DNA of 40,307 nt. Source: Vibrio lentus (GTDB lineage Bacteria; Pseudomonadota; Gammaproteobacteria; Enterobacterales; Vibrionaceae). Position 1 is the first letter of the stretch, and the number at the start of each line of letters is the position of its first letter. A model generated the notes under the pieces. It made no database searches and was not told where the DNA came from. It saw only the letters and a program-made list of their open reading frames with translations. The DNA lies in NCBI RefSeq assembly GCF_002875945.1, contig NZ_MCZK01000023.1, positions 1-40,307 on the forward strand. Direction: 5' to 3'. Positions 7,724 through 17,551 of the stretch are shown piece by piece. Position numbers and translations under genes: made by a program.

Positions 7724-9076
7724 TTACGTGTAAGCGTGATTAGACAGATCCGGAGAATTGCTGTTCTTTTGAATGACACGCATCAATTGGATGAGCAGCA
7801 AAATACCTGTCACACCTAAACCAACACCGATCCCGCCCCAAATACCTGCCAATTCAAATTTTGGCATCAAATACCAAGCAGCAGGTAGGCCAAACGCCCA
7901 ATAGCCTATGGCTGTCATCACGGTTGGCATAGAGACGATTTTCATCCCTCTTAGCAAGTTAATCGCCAATAATTGCCAAGCATCAACAATAAAGCACAGA
8001 GCAACAACCCAAATCACAGAAGCCAGTAGCGACGTCATCGCGCCAGTGCCATCGTCTAACTTGAAGATAGAAGCGATCATTTCAGGCCATATGATGAACA
8101 CGGCAGACAACGCAACGCTCAACACTGACACCAAAATAAAACTTAGAATCGAGGTTCTTTTGATTCCTTCATAGTTACCCGCGCCGAAATCACGACCAAC
8201 CAAAATAGCGGCAGCTTGTGAGAAACCAAAGTTGAAGTTCCAAGTAAAGCTTAAACATTGAAGCAGAATTTGGTGCAGAGCTAACGAAGCAATACTGATC
8301 GTACCCGCCATTAAGGTGCCGCCGTAAATCAAACCATGCTCAAGTAACGCTGCCAATCCGATAGGTAAACCCATCATTAGCAAAGGGCTCATCAGCTTAA
8401 TGGAATACTCTTCAGTATTTAACCAAGGGGCGAATTGTTTGAACTCGTCACGCTTGAACACCCAAACCGTGTATCCAACCATCACGATAAATGCTGCGAT
8501 AGCCGTACCTAAGCCCAAGCCTGTTAAGCCCATATCGAGTTGGAACGTGAGGAAGTAGCTCACAGGCACATTAAGAATCACGGTGATAACAGACATCACG
8601 AGAATTGAGCGCACATTGCCAAACGCACTGGTTAAGCCACGAAGCACCAACAAGATAAGCGAAGGCAACATCACCCATTTCAAGGCGTGTACATATTCCA
8701 TGGCTAAGGTGATCACTTCTGGCGGCTGTTTTGCTGCTTCCAATACCAACGGAGCAAACCAGAAGCTGGCCATTAGGGTCACGCTGAGCACGAATGCCAA
8801 CATGGTTGCGCCTTTCACCGCCAATCTGATTTGGGTATTACCAAACTCTGGGCGAGCGACTCGTTGACCATAAGCGATAGCAATCAAGTTCGCGACACAC
8901 CCGACAGTGCTGCTCGCGATAATGAAGATGAAGAAGTAAATAGAGGCACCTAAGCCACCAGCCGCAAGGGCTGACACGCTGATTCGCGACATCATCCAAA
9001 CATCAGTAAGGACTAAAGCCATGGATATCAGCTGTGAAATGATCAAAGGGAATGCAAGAGTGAGTATTTTTTTCAT
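7724..9076 (-). CDS. MATE-family multidrug efflux transporter
   Basis: A 450-aa integral membrane protein with about 12 hydrophobic segments in two homologous halves, as in NorM-type MATE transporters, which export cationic drugs using Na+ or H+. The N-terminus FPLIISQLISMALVLTDVWM is typical for the family, and the second half restarts with a similar pattern around residue 235 (GLPIGLAALLEHG). A divergent LysR regulator starts 100 bp away and is the likely regulator. The ATG at 9076 follows GAGGCG. The substrate cannot be read from sequence. Confidence 0.9.
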   Translation of the reverse strand: MKKILTLAFPLIISQLISMALVLTDVWMMSRISVSALAAGGLGASIYFFIFIIASSTVGCVANLIAIAYGQRVARPEFGNTQIRLAVKGATMLAFVLSVTLMASFWFAPLVLEAAKQPPEVITLAMEYVHALKWVMLPSLILLVLRGLTSAFGNVRSILVMSVITVILNVPVSYFLTFQLDMGLTGLGLGTAIAAFIVMVGYTVWVFKRDEFKQFAPWLNTEEYSIKLMSPLLMMGLPIGLAALLEHGLIYGGTLMAGTISIASLALHQILLQCLSFTWNFNFGFSQAAAILVGRDFGAGNYEGIKRTSILSFILVSVLSVALSAVFIIWPEMIASIFKLDDGTGAMTSLLASVIWVVALCFIVDAWQLLAINLLRGMKIVSMPTVMTAIGYWAFGLPAAWYLMPKFELAGIWGGIGVGLGVTGILLLIQLMRVIQKNSNSPDLSNHAYT

Positions 9077-9176
9077 GAGCGCCTCAGTTAATTTCGCCCA
9101 AAATACGATCGATGAAGCTGGCGTTCAATTGATAAATTTGCGACTCTAACATTCCATAAACTCATGCGAACGAATT

Positions 9177-10130
9177 ATGACCCCATATCCTAGCTTGCCA
9201 TCCTCACATAATGGCTTAAAAGCCTTCGAAGCGGCTGCAAGGCTGATGAGCTTTACGTTGGCTGCTGATGAACTCAACGTGACACAGAGTGCAATCAGCC
9301 GTCAGATCAAACAGCTTGAAGATGAGCTGAACGCATCGCTGATCATTCGTAAGCATCGAGCCATAGAATTAACGGTACAAGGTCATGATTTGTATGTGGC
9401 TTTGCGTGAAAGCTACGGCGATATCGAATCGGTGATCGCCTCTTGGAGTGAGCCAAAGCAGAAGCGTATTGTGATTAAAGCGACTTTGAGCTTTGCTACG
9501 CGCGTGTTGATCTCCAAGGTTCGAGAGTTAAACGAGCGTTACTCTGATTACGAGATCGTGATCGTTCCTGTGATTGAAGAGGATGAAGCGATCAACAGCA
9601 GCGAGTACGACTTGTTAATCTTCCATACTCGGTTCAAAAAACGATACGACAACACACCTGACATCACTTTCTTGCGTGAAGAGTTTATGGCGCCAGTCTG
9701 CTCCACAAGCTTAACCACTCAAGACACAGACCTCGATTCGATCTTAACCATGCCAAGGCTTCACCCGACCTTAGATCACCATGACTGGAAAGTATGGTTA
9801 GCCGATGTCGAATCACCTCCGAAAAAGCCCGTCAGAAATACCAGCTTCTTATCTTTAGATATGGCGCTCAGTGCTTGCTTATCTGGTGAAGGCGTTACAG
9901 TGACAGATCTGCTGTTGGTCTTGCAGGATCTACAACGCGGTTTCTTGTATTGCCCAAAGAATGCGAAGATCCAGAACAGTGCGTGGACTTATTTCATCCA
10001 CCAGCGCACTCACTCGCCTGTGATCAACGATCTCATTGATTGGCTTAAAGGAGAGACTGCAAAAGAGATCGAATTGTTGAAAGCGCTCTCCCATCAAAAT
10101 CATTGGTCTGGTGTGATTGAGGATCAGTAA
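9177..10130 (+). CDS. LysR-family transcriptional regulator (GcvA-like)
   Basis: A 317-aa protein. The N-terminal winged helix-turn-helix (about 12-72) contains LAADELNVTQSAISRQIKQL, the classic LysR recognition helix, followed by a periplasmic-binding-protein-like effector domain. The first residues resemble the GcvA subgroup. It is divergent from the MATE gene across 100 bp, the usual arrangement for a LysR regulator and its target. The ribosome site is poor. Confidence 0.88.
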   Translation: MTPYPSLPSSHNGLKAFEAAARLMSFTLAADELNVTQSAISRQIKQLEDELNASLIIRKHRAIELTVQGHDLYVALRESYGDIESVIASWSEPKQKRIVIKATLSFATRVLISKVRELNERYSDYEIVIVPVIEEDEAINSSEYDLLIFHTRFKKRYDNTPDITFLREEFMAPVCSTSLTTQDTDLDSILTMPRLHPTLDHHDWKVWLADVESPPKKPVRNTSFLSLDMALSACLSGEGVTVTDLLLVLQDLQRGFLYCPKNAKIQNSAWTYFIHQRTHSPVINDLIDWLKGETAKEIELLKALSHQNHWSGVIEDQ

Positions 10131-10150
10131 TTGCCTAAGTTAGAAACGAA

Positions 10151-10182
10151 ATAAGCCACAGTGTCTACTGTGGCTTATATTT
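10151..10182. terminator. Bidirectional terminator
   Basis: A 12-bp stem with 4-nt loop (ATAAGCCACAGT/ACTGTGGCTTAT, 10151-10178) between the convergent LysR and amylase genes. T-runs on both sides are short. Confidence 0.75.
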
Positions 10183-10220
10183 AACTCGATTATCTGTATG
10201 TCATATGAGCGAGCTAAGTA

Positions 10221-11621
10221 CTACAACTTAAACATACGCGCACTGCGTGGTGGTAAGTTGAAGGTGTGATAACGAGAGGTCACGGTTTCTGTCGCGCTGC
10301 TTAATACGTCTTTGTATTGAACATTCCAATTGAACTCATGCTGGTAAGTATCGACTGTCACGCCACGCATTTCGCCACACTTGTTAATACCAACAACCCC
10401 TTCTTTGCCACGCTTGAACAGCAAAGTACATTGGTCGCTCGAAATCATCGTCATTGATTTGCCTTGCATCGCGTTGTGGAAGCTCAACATGTTCTTCATT
10501 GTCGAACTGTTCCAAACATTACCCCAACGACCGTTATCCTTATCTTCAGAATCAGGAAGATCATCGCTGTAGATCAACGGCGTGCCACCATCTTTACCAA
10601 GGATATAAGCGTAAGCGAGCTGCTCATCTTGTGGATCCATGATCTGATAACGGAAGCCGTCATTAGTGGGAATATCATGCGTGATCGCGAAGGTGATCGA
10701 GCGATTGTCATCCAATGCCTGACCGTACGCTTGTGGATCATGCAGCTGGTTCATACCGCCGTTCATTGAAAATGCCGTTCGAATCGAAGCAAACAATGGG
10801 AAGTCATACGCAGAGTGATTGGTGTTGTTTAAGTATGGCGCTAAGAATGACTCATAGCCGCTGTTCCCTGCCCCGCCACTGGTAATCACCTCACCAAACA
10901 CATGCATGTTCGCTGTAATTTCAGACGTAAACACTTGATCGATTTGGTACTGGCTCATGTGTTTCACTGCATCAATGCGGAAACCTTTGATGCCCATGCC
11001 CTTCAACGCTTTCAGGTATAAACGCTGTTGTGACACTACCCAGTTGTTTGGATCTAGATCTGGAAGCCCCACATCACCATCGGCACCACATAAACGCCAA
11101 TATTGGACATGGCCAGGATCGTTCCAATCTGAAATACAGCCTGCGGCATGGAAATCGTTAGCCGAGACAAAACCTTGTGCTAAGTTGCCAAACAGAGTCT
11201 GCTCGGCATAGTAGCTTGAACGGCTGGCATAATCGTTTAGCACTTCAATGCCAGGGTAATCCAAGTCACTTCGCTTCCAGCTTTCATTCGCCATATGATT
11301 CAGTACTACATCGGCGTAAACATCGACGCCCACAGCTTTGAGTGCGGTGATCATTGCGGCCAAATCTTGTTTATTGCCCAAAGGAGAATCAATGGTACGC
11401 AGATCTTGAGGCTGGTAACGTGCCCACCATTGGCTGCCACTGGATTTCATTGCCGGAGCAACCAGTACTTTCTTATAACCGGCTTGAGCAATTTGGTTGG
11501 CATTGGTTGTTACATCTGAGTACTTCCAGTTGAAAGCATGCAGGATGGTGTCGGCATAAGTGGCTGAACTAAAAGAGCAAAGCGCGAGCGTGGATATGAG
11601 TAGGGTATTTATTGGTTTCAT
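10221..11621 (-). CDS. Secreted alpha-amylase, glycoside hydrolase family 13
   Basis: A 466-aa protein with a signal peptide (cleavage likely after TYA at residue 23). It hydrolyses internal alpha-1,4 bonds of starch or glycogen outside the inner membrane. All four GH13 regions are present: DVVLNH at 104-109, GFRIDAVKH at 213-221 (nucleophile D217), FGEV at 242-245 (acid/base E244) and THD at 314-316 (transition-state D316). A C-terminal beta domain follows the barrel; there is no starch-binding module. It is monocistronic, with weak GAGAG ribosome site. Confidence 0.93.
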   Translation of the reverse strand: MKPINTLLISTLALCSFSSATYADTILHAFNWKYSDVTTNANQIAQAGYKKVLVAPAMKSSGSQWWARYQPQDLRTIDSPLGNKQDLAAMITALKAVGVDVYADVVLNHMANESWKRSDLDYPGIEVLNDYASRSSYYAEQTLFGNLAQGFVSANDFHAAGCISDWNDPGHVQYWRLCGADGDVGLPDLDPNNWVVSQQRLYLKALKGMGIKGFRIDAVKHMSQYQIDQVFTSEITANMHVFGEVITSGGAGNSGYESFLAPYLNNTNHSAYDFPLFASIRTAFSMNGGMNQLHDPQAYGQALDDNRSITFAITHDIPTNDGFRYQIMDPQDEQLAYAYILGKDGGTPLIYSDDLPDSEDKDNGRWGNVWNSSTMKNMLSFHNAMQGKSMTMISSDQCTLLFKRGKEGVVGINKCGEMRGVTVDTYQHEFNWNVQYKDVLSSATETVTSRYHTFNLPPRSARMFKL

Positions 11622-12018
11622 AGAACATATCTCTCATTATAAATTCATAAGAATGATATGAGTGATAAAGACAATTTAAACGGCGGATAAATCAGAGTTG
11701 AATTAGCGTCACCTTCTGTTGATATTGATTTTATAAATTTGAGTGATAACCGATCTTATGTGAGGAAAATAGGATGCTCGTTTAAGGATCTTTTCAACGA
11801 ATTAAATACCCCAACAAGATGTGACGTGCTCACAACAGAGTGCAACATTAAGCTTTAATCTATTGTGCGCCAAAAGAGAAATGAGAAATGAGAAATGAGA
11901 AATGAGAAATGAGAAATGAGAATTAATTGAATCAAGTTGACGAGAACAAGACAAAGACTTTGGTCGGCTCTCCTAAACTACGCTATGATTCCTTTTCCCT
12001 CAGCCTATTGATATTTTT
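11622..12018. other. Divergent promoter region, amylase and EamA transporter
   Basis: About 400 bases without a gene. It contains the promoters of both divergent genes, a 15-bp palindrome TGTGACGTGCTCACA at 11820-11834, and a heptanucleotide tandem repeat at 11876-11922. Confidence 0.5.
11876..11922. repeat. Heptanucleotide tandem repeat, 6 perfect copies plus a partial one
   Basis: GAGAAAT repeats six times exactly from 11876 to 11917, then the first five bases follow. It ends about 97 bases before the transporter start codon, inside the likely promoter region. Arrays of this type change copy number by slippage. Confidence 0.95.
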
Positions 12019-12918
12019 ATGTCTTCTTTCTCTTTTTCACAAATCCCTGTTGGGGTTCGATTCATGATCCTCTCCGCTTTTGGATTCGCACTGATGTCAG
12101 CTTGTGTGAAATACATCAGCAATTACGGCATTCCTGTATTTGAAATCGTTGCAGCAAGGGCGTTGGTGTCTTTGATCATCAGCTACATCGACGTAAAACG
12201 AAAAGGCATTTCGATCTGGGGTAATAACAAACCTTTGTTGTTCGTTCGTGGCGCAGTCGGTACCGCAGCACTGATGTGTGTTTACTACGCTGTAACCACT
12301 CTTCCATTAGCAGAAGCGACCATTCTACAATACGTACATCCCGTATTTACCGCGTTGCTCGGTGTGTTGTTCCTGAAAGAACGCGTCCAGAAATCGACCA
12401 TGATCTGCATTGCATTCTGCCTAGCGGGATTATTGGTGATGGTTCAGCCAAGCATGAACAGCGGTGCGAGCAGCGAATTACCACTATTCAGCATTATGGT
12501 GGCGCTATGTGGCGCGTTTGGTAGCTCAATTGCTTATGTGATTGTGAGAAAGCTGAGCCAGACGGAAGACAGCTCTGTCATCATCTTCTACTTCCCTCTG
12601 GTTGCCCTGCCAATATCGACAGTCCTTATCTGGAACGACTTTGTATGGCCGAGCCTATTCCTTACCGTGATGCTTGTGCTAGTCGGGATCTTCACTCAAA
12701 TAGGTCAATACGGTTTAACCAAAGCGATGCAGACTCAAGCGGCGGGTAAGGCTTCGGCTTACTCATACGTTCAGATTGTCTTCTCGGCACTGTTAGGCGT
12801 GTGGATCTTTAATGAAATTCCATCGGTTTGGACTTATCTAGGCGGTGGCCTAATCGTGACTGGCGCGCTGATTAATGTGTTTGGAAAACAACTGTTGGTG
12901 CCGTTTAAGGCTAAATAG
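12019..12918 (+). CDS. EamA/DMT-superfamily transporter
   Basis: A 299-aa membrane protein with about ten hydrophobic helices in two EamA repeats, the second starting near residue 155. Motifs such as PLAEATILQYVHPVFTALLG and LKERV in the first half fit the RhaT/EamA drug-metabolite transporter group. These proteins usually export amino acids or metabolites; the substrate cannot be assigned. The ATG at 12019 has little Shine-Dalgarno complementarity. A GAGAAAT repeat lies in its upstream region. Confidence 0.87.
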   Translation: MSSFSFSQIPVGVRFMILSAFGFALMSACVKYISNYGIPVFEIVAARALVSLIISYIDVKRKGISIWGNNKPLLFVRGAVGTAALMCVYYAVTTLPLAEATILQYVHPVFTALLGVLFLKERVQKSTMICIAFCLAGLLVMVQPSMNSGASSELPLFSIMVALCGAFGSSIAYVIVRKLSQTEDSSVIIFYFPLVALPISTVLIWNDFVWPSLFLTVMLVLVGIFTQIGQYGLTKAMQTQAAGKASAYSYVQIVFSALLGVWIFNEIPSVWTYLGGGLIVTGALINVFGKQLLVPFKAK

Positions 12919-12961
12919 ATAACCGAACGAAAGATCAGTTAGCTAATCAGCTAATCAAACT

Positions 12962-12998
12962 AAAAGGGCATTGCGGAATATTCCACAATGCCCTTTTT
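12962..12998. terminator. Bidirectional terminator
   Basis: AAAAGGGCATTG pairs with CAATGCCCTTTT around an inner GGAATATTCC palindrome, followed by Ts. It lies between the convergent EamA and VOC genes. Confidence 0.87.
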
Positions 12999-13066
12999 GA
13001 TAATTACTCCAGCCTATTTTCGACTAGCTAACTCATGGTATTACATAGCTATCTAGTCCTATACAA

Positions 13067-13486
13067 CTAGCTTGTCGCATTGCGCTGTTTGGGATCATCG
13101 CTCTGGTATTCAACGAACTCGATTTCAAAGCCTGCTGGATCTACAAAGTAGACATTTTTTCGATAAGGTTCTTCAGCGCCGGGTTTAGCAATCGGGAAGC
13201 CCGCATCAATAAGACGTTGAGTGACGCTTTCGATATTATTGGTCACATAAGCGAAGTGCGCGAGGCCGACAGAGTGCCCAGCCAAATCTCGATTTTCACC
13301 CTCACCGTGATCGCTCAGTGCGATGTATTGGTATTCGTCACCAAAATGCAGCCAATTACGTGGCTTGCCTGACCATTCGCCTTTTCCTTCATCACGGACA
13401 TACCAATGAGGGAACGCCGCTTTGTAGAAAGTCAGCATTTCAGGGATGTCTTTGACGACTAAATTCACATGTTCAAGTTGGATCAT
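13067..13486 (-). CDS. VOC-family (glyoxalase/dioxygenase superfamily) protein
   Basis: A 139-aa cytoplasmic protein with two beta-alpha-beta-beta-beta modules. Probable metal ligands are His5 in LEHVNL, a histidine in GLAHFAYV opening the second module, and a glutamate in the C-terminal IEFVEY. YFVDPAGFEIEFVE is the typical VOC ending. The ATG at 13486 is chosen because AAGGAGAG precedes it; a longer frame has no ribosome site. Substrate unknown; glyoxalase or bleomycin-resistance-like functions are only possibilities. Confidence 0.83.
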   Translation of the reverse strand: MIQLEHVNLVVKDIPEMLTFYKAAFPHWYVRDEGKGEWSGKPRNWLHFGDEYQYIALSDHGEGENRDLAGHSVGLAHFAYVTNNIESVTQRLIDAGFPIAKPGAEEPYRKNVYFVDPAGFEIEFVEYQSDDPKQRNATS

Positions 13487-13690
13487 TCTTCTCTCCTTAA
13501 AGTATTCTCGTAAGCAACGTTGCACATACTAATAGCTCAAGTTAAGTTGAGGTAAAGCATTAATTTGCATTTATTTCGAGAACGTTCTTAGAGCCTAAAT
13601 CATCTTATTTTGATGCCATACAAATCTAAGTTTAGACGACCTCTGCCAATGTGACTTCGTTGAAATACAGAATAGCCAAGAGACAAGCCA

Positions 13691-14584
13691 TTATGACTTG
13701 GGCCGATTGACCTCAACATCAAGTGGCGCTCTGCTCTTCAAGCTAAAACACTTCTTCCATTTAATCGGCATCATAGGAATAACGATGAGGCTAATGCCAA
13801 CCAGCGTTAGGATGTCTGGAATCTCATCAAACCACATCACGCCAAATAGCGTCACAAACACCAATCCTGAATACTCTGCGAGTGCAATTTGGTTTGCCGG
13901 TGCTTTTTTATATGCCACAACCACCAGTGCATGATACCCAAGTACGAACAAGTTGATTGCCATTATCCAACCAATATGACGCCATTCAATCGCAGACCAT
14001 GTTGGCAATGCAAACACCAACGCGAGTGGCAGGGTCATAATGCTGGTCCAGAACAGAGTAGAGATAATGTGTTGCTCTGCGTTCAGACGCTTGATCAAGA
14101 TGTTACCCACTCCCATTGCTAGCGCGCTGCCTAAGCCTGCAATCGCCGCCCAATGAAATTGCTCTGGGCGTAAAACGATCAATACGCCGACAAAGCCAAT
14201 CAGTGTCGCAATCACTTTTGATGATGTCGGTCTTTCTTTCAACAGTACTATCGATAAAGGCAACATGAGTATTGGTCCAACATAGAACATCGCGTTTGCT
14301 GTCGCCAAAGTAAGGTGCGTGATGGCTATCATCGCGCAACCACTTCCCACTAAGATAAATTGAGCTCGTAAGAAGTTAATGCGACAGCCACCTCGCATAC
14401 GCGTCTCTCTCGGTAACTTTAACCAAAATGGAAGTAACAAGATCACGCTCAATACCTGACGGATAAACACATACTGGAACGTGGGAACTTCACCATTCAG
14501 TATCTTTAACGATACGTCTGAAAAGGACGCAAGTAGGTTTGCGAACACCAAAAGCAAAATGGCGTGGTTAACAGCTTTATTCAT
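13691..14584 (-). CDS. EamA/DMT-superfamily transporter
   Basis: A 297-aa membrane protein with about ten helices and two EamA repeats (second near residue 150). It has LPLSIVLLKERPT ending the first repeat and a basic cytoplasmic tail. It is only distantly similar to the EamA gene at 12019, so it is not a recent duplicate. Substrate unknown. No terminator is obvious after it. Confidence 0.86.
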   Translation of the reverse strand: MNKAVNHAILLLVFANLLASFSDVSLKILNGEVPTFQYVFIRQVLSVILLLPFWLKLPRETRMRGGCRINFLRAQFILVGSGCAMIAITHLTLATANAMFYVGPILMLPLSIVLLKERPTSSKVIATLIGFVGVLIVLRPEQFHWAAIAGLGSALAMGVGNILIKRLNAEQHIISTLFWTSIMTLPLALVFALPTWSAIEWRHIGWIMAINLFVLGYHALVVVAYKKAPANQIALAEYSGLVFVTLFGVMWFDEIPDILTLVGISLIVIPMMPIKWKKCFSLKSRAPLDVEVNRPKS

Positions 14585-14882
14585 ACGGAAGCAAGGCTAC
14601 ATATTTGTCATACAATTATGGGCGCACATCATACATGAGAATTTAAAATAAGTAAGAACAAAGTTATTGAGATTGGATTAATGCAATTTTGGATTAAGAT
14701 TCAACGACTAAATCACCGCTCTCAGCCCTACACTCCCCAGTATTAATATTCCCTTATTGACTGATACATCAAGTTACAAATCGCTCTCATAGTAACCAAG
14801 AATACTGATCTGGGTTAATAAACTTGTTTCACAATAACCTTACTTTTAATGAGGTCAGATAATTACAAAAAAGGAAGTTACA

Positions 14883-15503
14883 GTGAAAAAATTATTAGCA
14901 CTTGGTATTGCGGCAGCAATCTCGGTTCCAGCAGTAGCCGACCACAATACAATCAATGGTATGGATTTCGGTCCATTGGCAAAGTTAGTCGGCACATGGA
15001 AATCGGTCGAAACTGGCGGCGTTGATATTTCACCGGGTCAAGAAGGGACTGATGTGGGTGCGGGTGGCCCAGCAGTCACACCATTTTATGAAGTGATGAC
15101 GTTTGAGGTAGCTGCAGATGCCACCAACGCAAGCGACCAATATCTTGTTGCTCTGTACTACAAGCAGGAAGTATTCAGAAAGACTGACGATTCTAAATTC
15201 CACGATCAACGTGGTTACTTCATCTACGACCAAAAGAATCAGATCGTATACAACTCTTACTGTGTGCCACGCACCACATGCGTCACCGCAGAAGGCCCTG
15301 CTGGCGATACAATGACGCTTGTCGCCTCTAAACGTGGTATCGCTGAGTCTGAATACATGACAGACAACGCAACCACTACGGGTTTCACGATGAACATCAG
15401 TATTTCAGACGACACGCTGACTTACTCTCAAACAACAGGTCTAGAGATCTACGACAACGCTTTTGCTCACACCGATTCAAGTACATTGGTTAAAGTGGAA
15501 TAA
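14883..15503 (+). CDS. Secreted nitrobindin-like / heme-binding beta-barrel protein
   Basis: A 206-aa protein with a GTG start at 14883 behind AAGGAAG and a clear signal peptide ending AVA at residues 17-19. The mature protein begins near the GPLAKLVGTWKS segment, which with FYEVMTFE and HDQRGYFIYD resembles the nitrobindin/FABP-like barrel (G-x-W opening strand). Cysteines in NSYCVPRTTC could form a disulphide in the periplasm. Heme binding is inference; a generic lipocalin-like role is equally possible. Confidence 0.6.
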   Translation: MKKLLALGIAAAISVPAVADHNTINGMDFGPLAKLVGTWKSVETGGVDISPGQEGTDVGAGGPAVTPFYEVMTFEVAADATNASDQYLVALYYKQEVFRKTDDSKFHDQRGYFIYDQKNQIVYNSYCVPRTTCVTAEGPAGDTMTLVASKRGIAESEYMTDNATTTGFTMNISISDDTLTYSQTTGLEIYDNAFAHTDSSTLVKVE

Positions 15504-15548
15504 GCTAATCGTAGAGAATTGATAAAACCCTAAATTCGCATAGCTCGC

Positions 15549-15588
15549 AAACCGCCTTTCACCACTAAGTGAAGGGCGGTTTTCTTTA
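15549..15588 (+). terminator. Intrinsic terminator
   Basis: A 14-bp stem with one wobble pair (15549-15562 with 15569-15582) and 6-nt loop, then a T-rich tail. It ends the nitrobindin-like gene. Confidence 0.88.
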
Positions 15589-15846
15589 TGACGAGCTGAA
15601 AATTCATTCAATGAGCGGTTGTTAACCTGCCTCTTAAAGATTGGCTTACTATTAAATTGGTCTTCGAGGAATTGACAGTATTTTTACGCCACCATCGTAA
15701 ATCGATGGCTTCACATGGTTAAGCTCTCAGCCTTAATACCTTAATGCCGTGAGCAATAGTCAGCTATATTCTTATCAAAGTCATAGCACTACGATCAACG
15801 TGCACCAGTAAATCATTGGTAACTAAAGATTTAGAAGGGGTTCAAT
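15589..15846. other. Gene-free stretch before the RhtB-type gene
   Basis: No gene seen. A TTGACA hexamer near 15673 could be a -35 element, but no matching -10 is convincing; a 6-bp inverted repeat CCATCG/CGATGG follows it. Confidence 0.3.
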
Positions 15847-16473
15847 GTGGCTGAACTGTTTACATTTTTTATGATTGCGCTCGTTTTGGTTATCTCGCCA
15901 GGCGCTAACCTCGTTCTGTTGCTAAAAACAGTGTCAACTAAGGGGCGAAATGCGGGTCTTTTAAACGTGAGTGGGTTTGTTCTAGCGGCTTTCATTCATG
16001 GAACGCTCGCAATTTTAGGCTTATCTCAAGTGATTGTTAAATCTGCAGAGTTGTTCTTTGTTGTAAAAGCGATCGGTTCGATTTATTTAGCCTACCTTGG
16101 CGCAAAAATGATCTATCAAACTTTTATCGTTAAGGATCTCAACACATCGACAACAGCGATTTATCAGGGTGAGCAGAATTCATTCAAAAGTTTCAGCGAG
16201 GGTTTCTTAACACAGATGCTAAACCCTAAAGGGACTCTGTTTTACATTTCTGTGTTTCCGCAGTTCATCAACTTTGATTCATTTGTATACGCAGATGCGT
16301 TCACGTTGATTTCAATTCATGCGGCGCTAATGATTGCTTGGTTTGGCGCGGTTTGTTTTATGATTTCTAAGATTAAAAATTTGGGTCAAGGCGCAATAGG
16401 CCGTTGGGTTCAGCGTTGCTGTGGTAGTGCCCTCTTGGTATTTAGCGCACTATTATTGAGACCAACAACTTAA
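15847..16473 (+). CDS. LysE/RhtB-family amino-acid exporter
   Basis: A 208-aa protein with about six helices. It has the family signature VISPGANLVLLLK near the N-terminus and NPKGTLFYISVFPQF near residue 125. RhtB-type proteins export neutral amino acids or homoserine lactones across the inner membrane. The start is GTG at 15847 behind AAGGGG; an ATG two bases earlier is in another frame and stops quickly. Confidence 0.88.
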   Translation: MAELFTFFMIALVLVISPGANLVLLLKTVSTKGRNAGLLNVSGFVLAAFIHGTLAILGLSQVIVKSAELFFVVKAIGSIYLAYLGAKMIYQTFIVKDLNTSTTAIYQGEQNSFKSFSEGFLTQMLNPKGTLFYISVFPQFINFDSFVYADAFTLISIHAALMIAWFGAVCFMISKIKNLGQGAIGRWVQRCCGSALLVFSALLLRPTT

Positions 16474-16484
16474 AACTCATAACC

Positions 16485-16528
16485 AAAAAAGCGAGCCAGA
16501 AATGAATAACTGACTCGCTTCTTTTATA
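16485..16528. terminator. Terminator between convergent genes
   Basis: AAGCGAG (16489-16495) pairs with CTCGCTT (16514-16520), with an extra CAG/CTG inside, then CTTTTAT. Confidence 0.75.
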
Positions 16529-16570
16529 TTGGTTCGATTGAATTAGATCAATTGCTTTAGCTCGATTACA

Positions 16571-17551
16571 TTAATTCGTTCGCAGTTCAACCTTGGCGTA
16601 ACGATTAGCTAGCACCGCACAGTAAAAGATCTGAATCGGGTGATAGAGCATGATTGGCAGTAATATCATCCCTAGATTAGGGTTGTGAGCAAAGATCACC
16701 TTAGCCATAGGAATACCAGCCGCCAAGGTCTTCTTGGTACCACAGAACACAGCTGCAACCTCGTCTTGATGATTGAACCCAACCTTGCGAGCACTCCATT
16801 GAATACCGTGGACCATCACCATCAATATCACGAAACAAATCACCGCAGACACCAACAGCAACATCGGTGAGAAGTCGCTCCAAATACCGTGTTCTATGGA
16901 GTCACAGAAAGCACTGTAAACAATCAGAAGTATCACGTATTTGTCTAACTTATTGACCACTGACTTGTGTTTCTGAGTCCACTCAAAAAGCAATGGACGC
17001 ATCAACTGACCGACGATCATTGGCAGCAATAGCATTTTAGATATCGAGATCACCGACTCCATCAGGTTTAGCTCTGCACCTTCCAATCCCATAAAGAGCT
17101 GAATCAGAAGTGGCGTAATGAAAACCCCTAAGATACTAGAGAGCGATGCATTGAATATCGCACCCGGTAGGTTCCCTTTGCCAATCACCGTCATCGCAAC
17201 CGAAGACGAAATCGTACTCGGTAAAACGAAGAGGTAACAGAAACCAAAGGCCAGAGCTGCTGGCATATAAGCGACAAAGCCTTGCCCGAATATCACCCAA
17301 AGCAGCGGGTAAACTAAGAAGGTCGCACTTTGTACAAAAACGTGCAGCTTCCAATTCGAAAGCCCCTCAAGAATGGCTTTGGGAGACAAACCCAAACCAT
17401 GTAAGAAAAACACCAAGGCGATACCGAGAACGGTAACCGTATCTAGATGAAGTACCCCACCCGACTTCCCCCAATCTGGCGTAAAAACAGCAACGACCAT
17501 GGCCACCACCATCCCTACCAGAAACCATTCCTTTTTCAGTTTTTCTATCAT
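16571..17551 (-). CDS. Bile acid:sodium symporter (BASS, YfeH-like) transporter
   Basis: A 326-aa membrane protein with about ten helices. FFLHGLGLSPKAI near residue 52 and FCGTKKTLAAGIPMA near residue 270 match the SBF-like subgroup typified by E. coli YfeH. The substrate is likely an organic anion imported with Na+, not necessarily a bile acid. The ATG at 17551 was chosen; a GTG at 17563 is also possible and neither has a clear ribosome site. Confidence 0.85.
   Translation of the reverse strand: MIEKLKKEWFLVGMVVAMVVAVFTPDWGKSGGVLHLDTVTVLGIALVFFLHGLGLSPKAILEGLSNWKLHVFVQSATFLVYPLLWVIFGQGFVAYMPAALAFGFCYLFVLPSTISSSVAMTVIGKGNLPGAIFNASLSSILGVFITPLLIQLFMGLEGAELNLMESVISISKMLLLPMIVGQLMRPLLFEWTQKHKSVVNKLDKYVILLIVYSAFCDSIEHGIWSDFSPMLLLVSAVICFVILMVMVHGIQWSARKVGFNHQDEVAAVFCGTKKTLAAGIPMAKVIFAHNPNLGMILLPIMLYHPIQIFYCAVLANRYAKVELRTN

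Noticed and set aside
11820..11834. Palindrome TGTGACGTGCTCACA as a CRP site for the amylase
   Set aside because: The half sites are right, but the spacer is 5 bases instead of 6 and it lies about 200 bases from the amylase start. Not listed as a CRP site.
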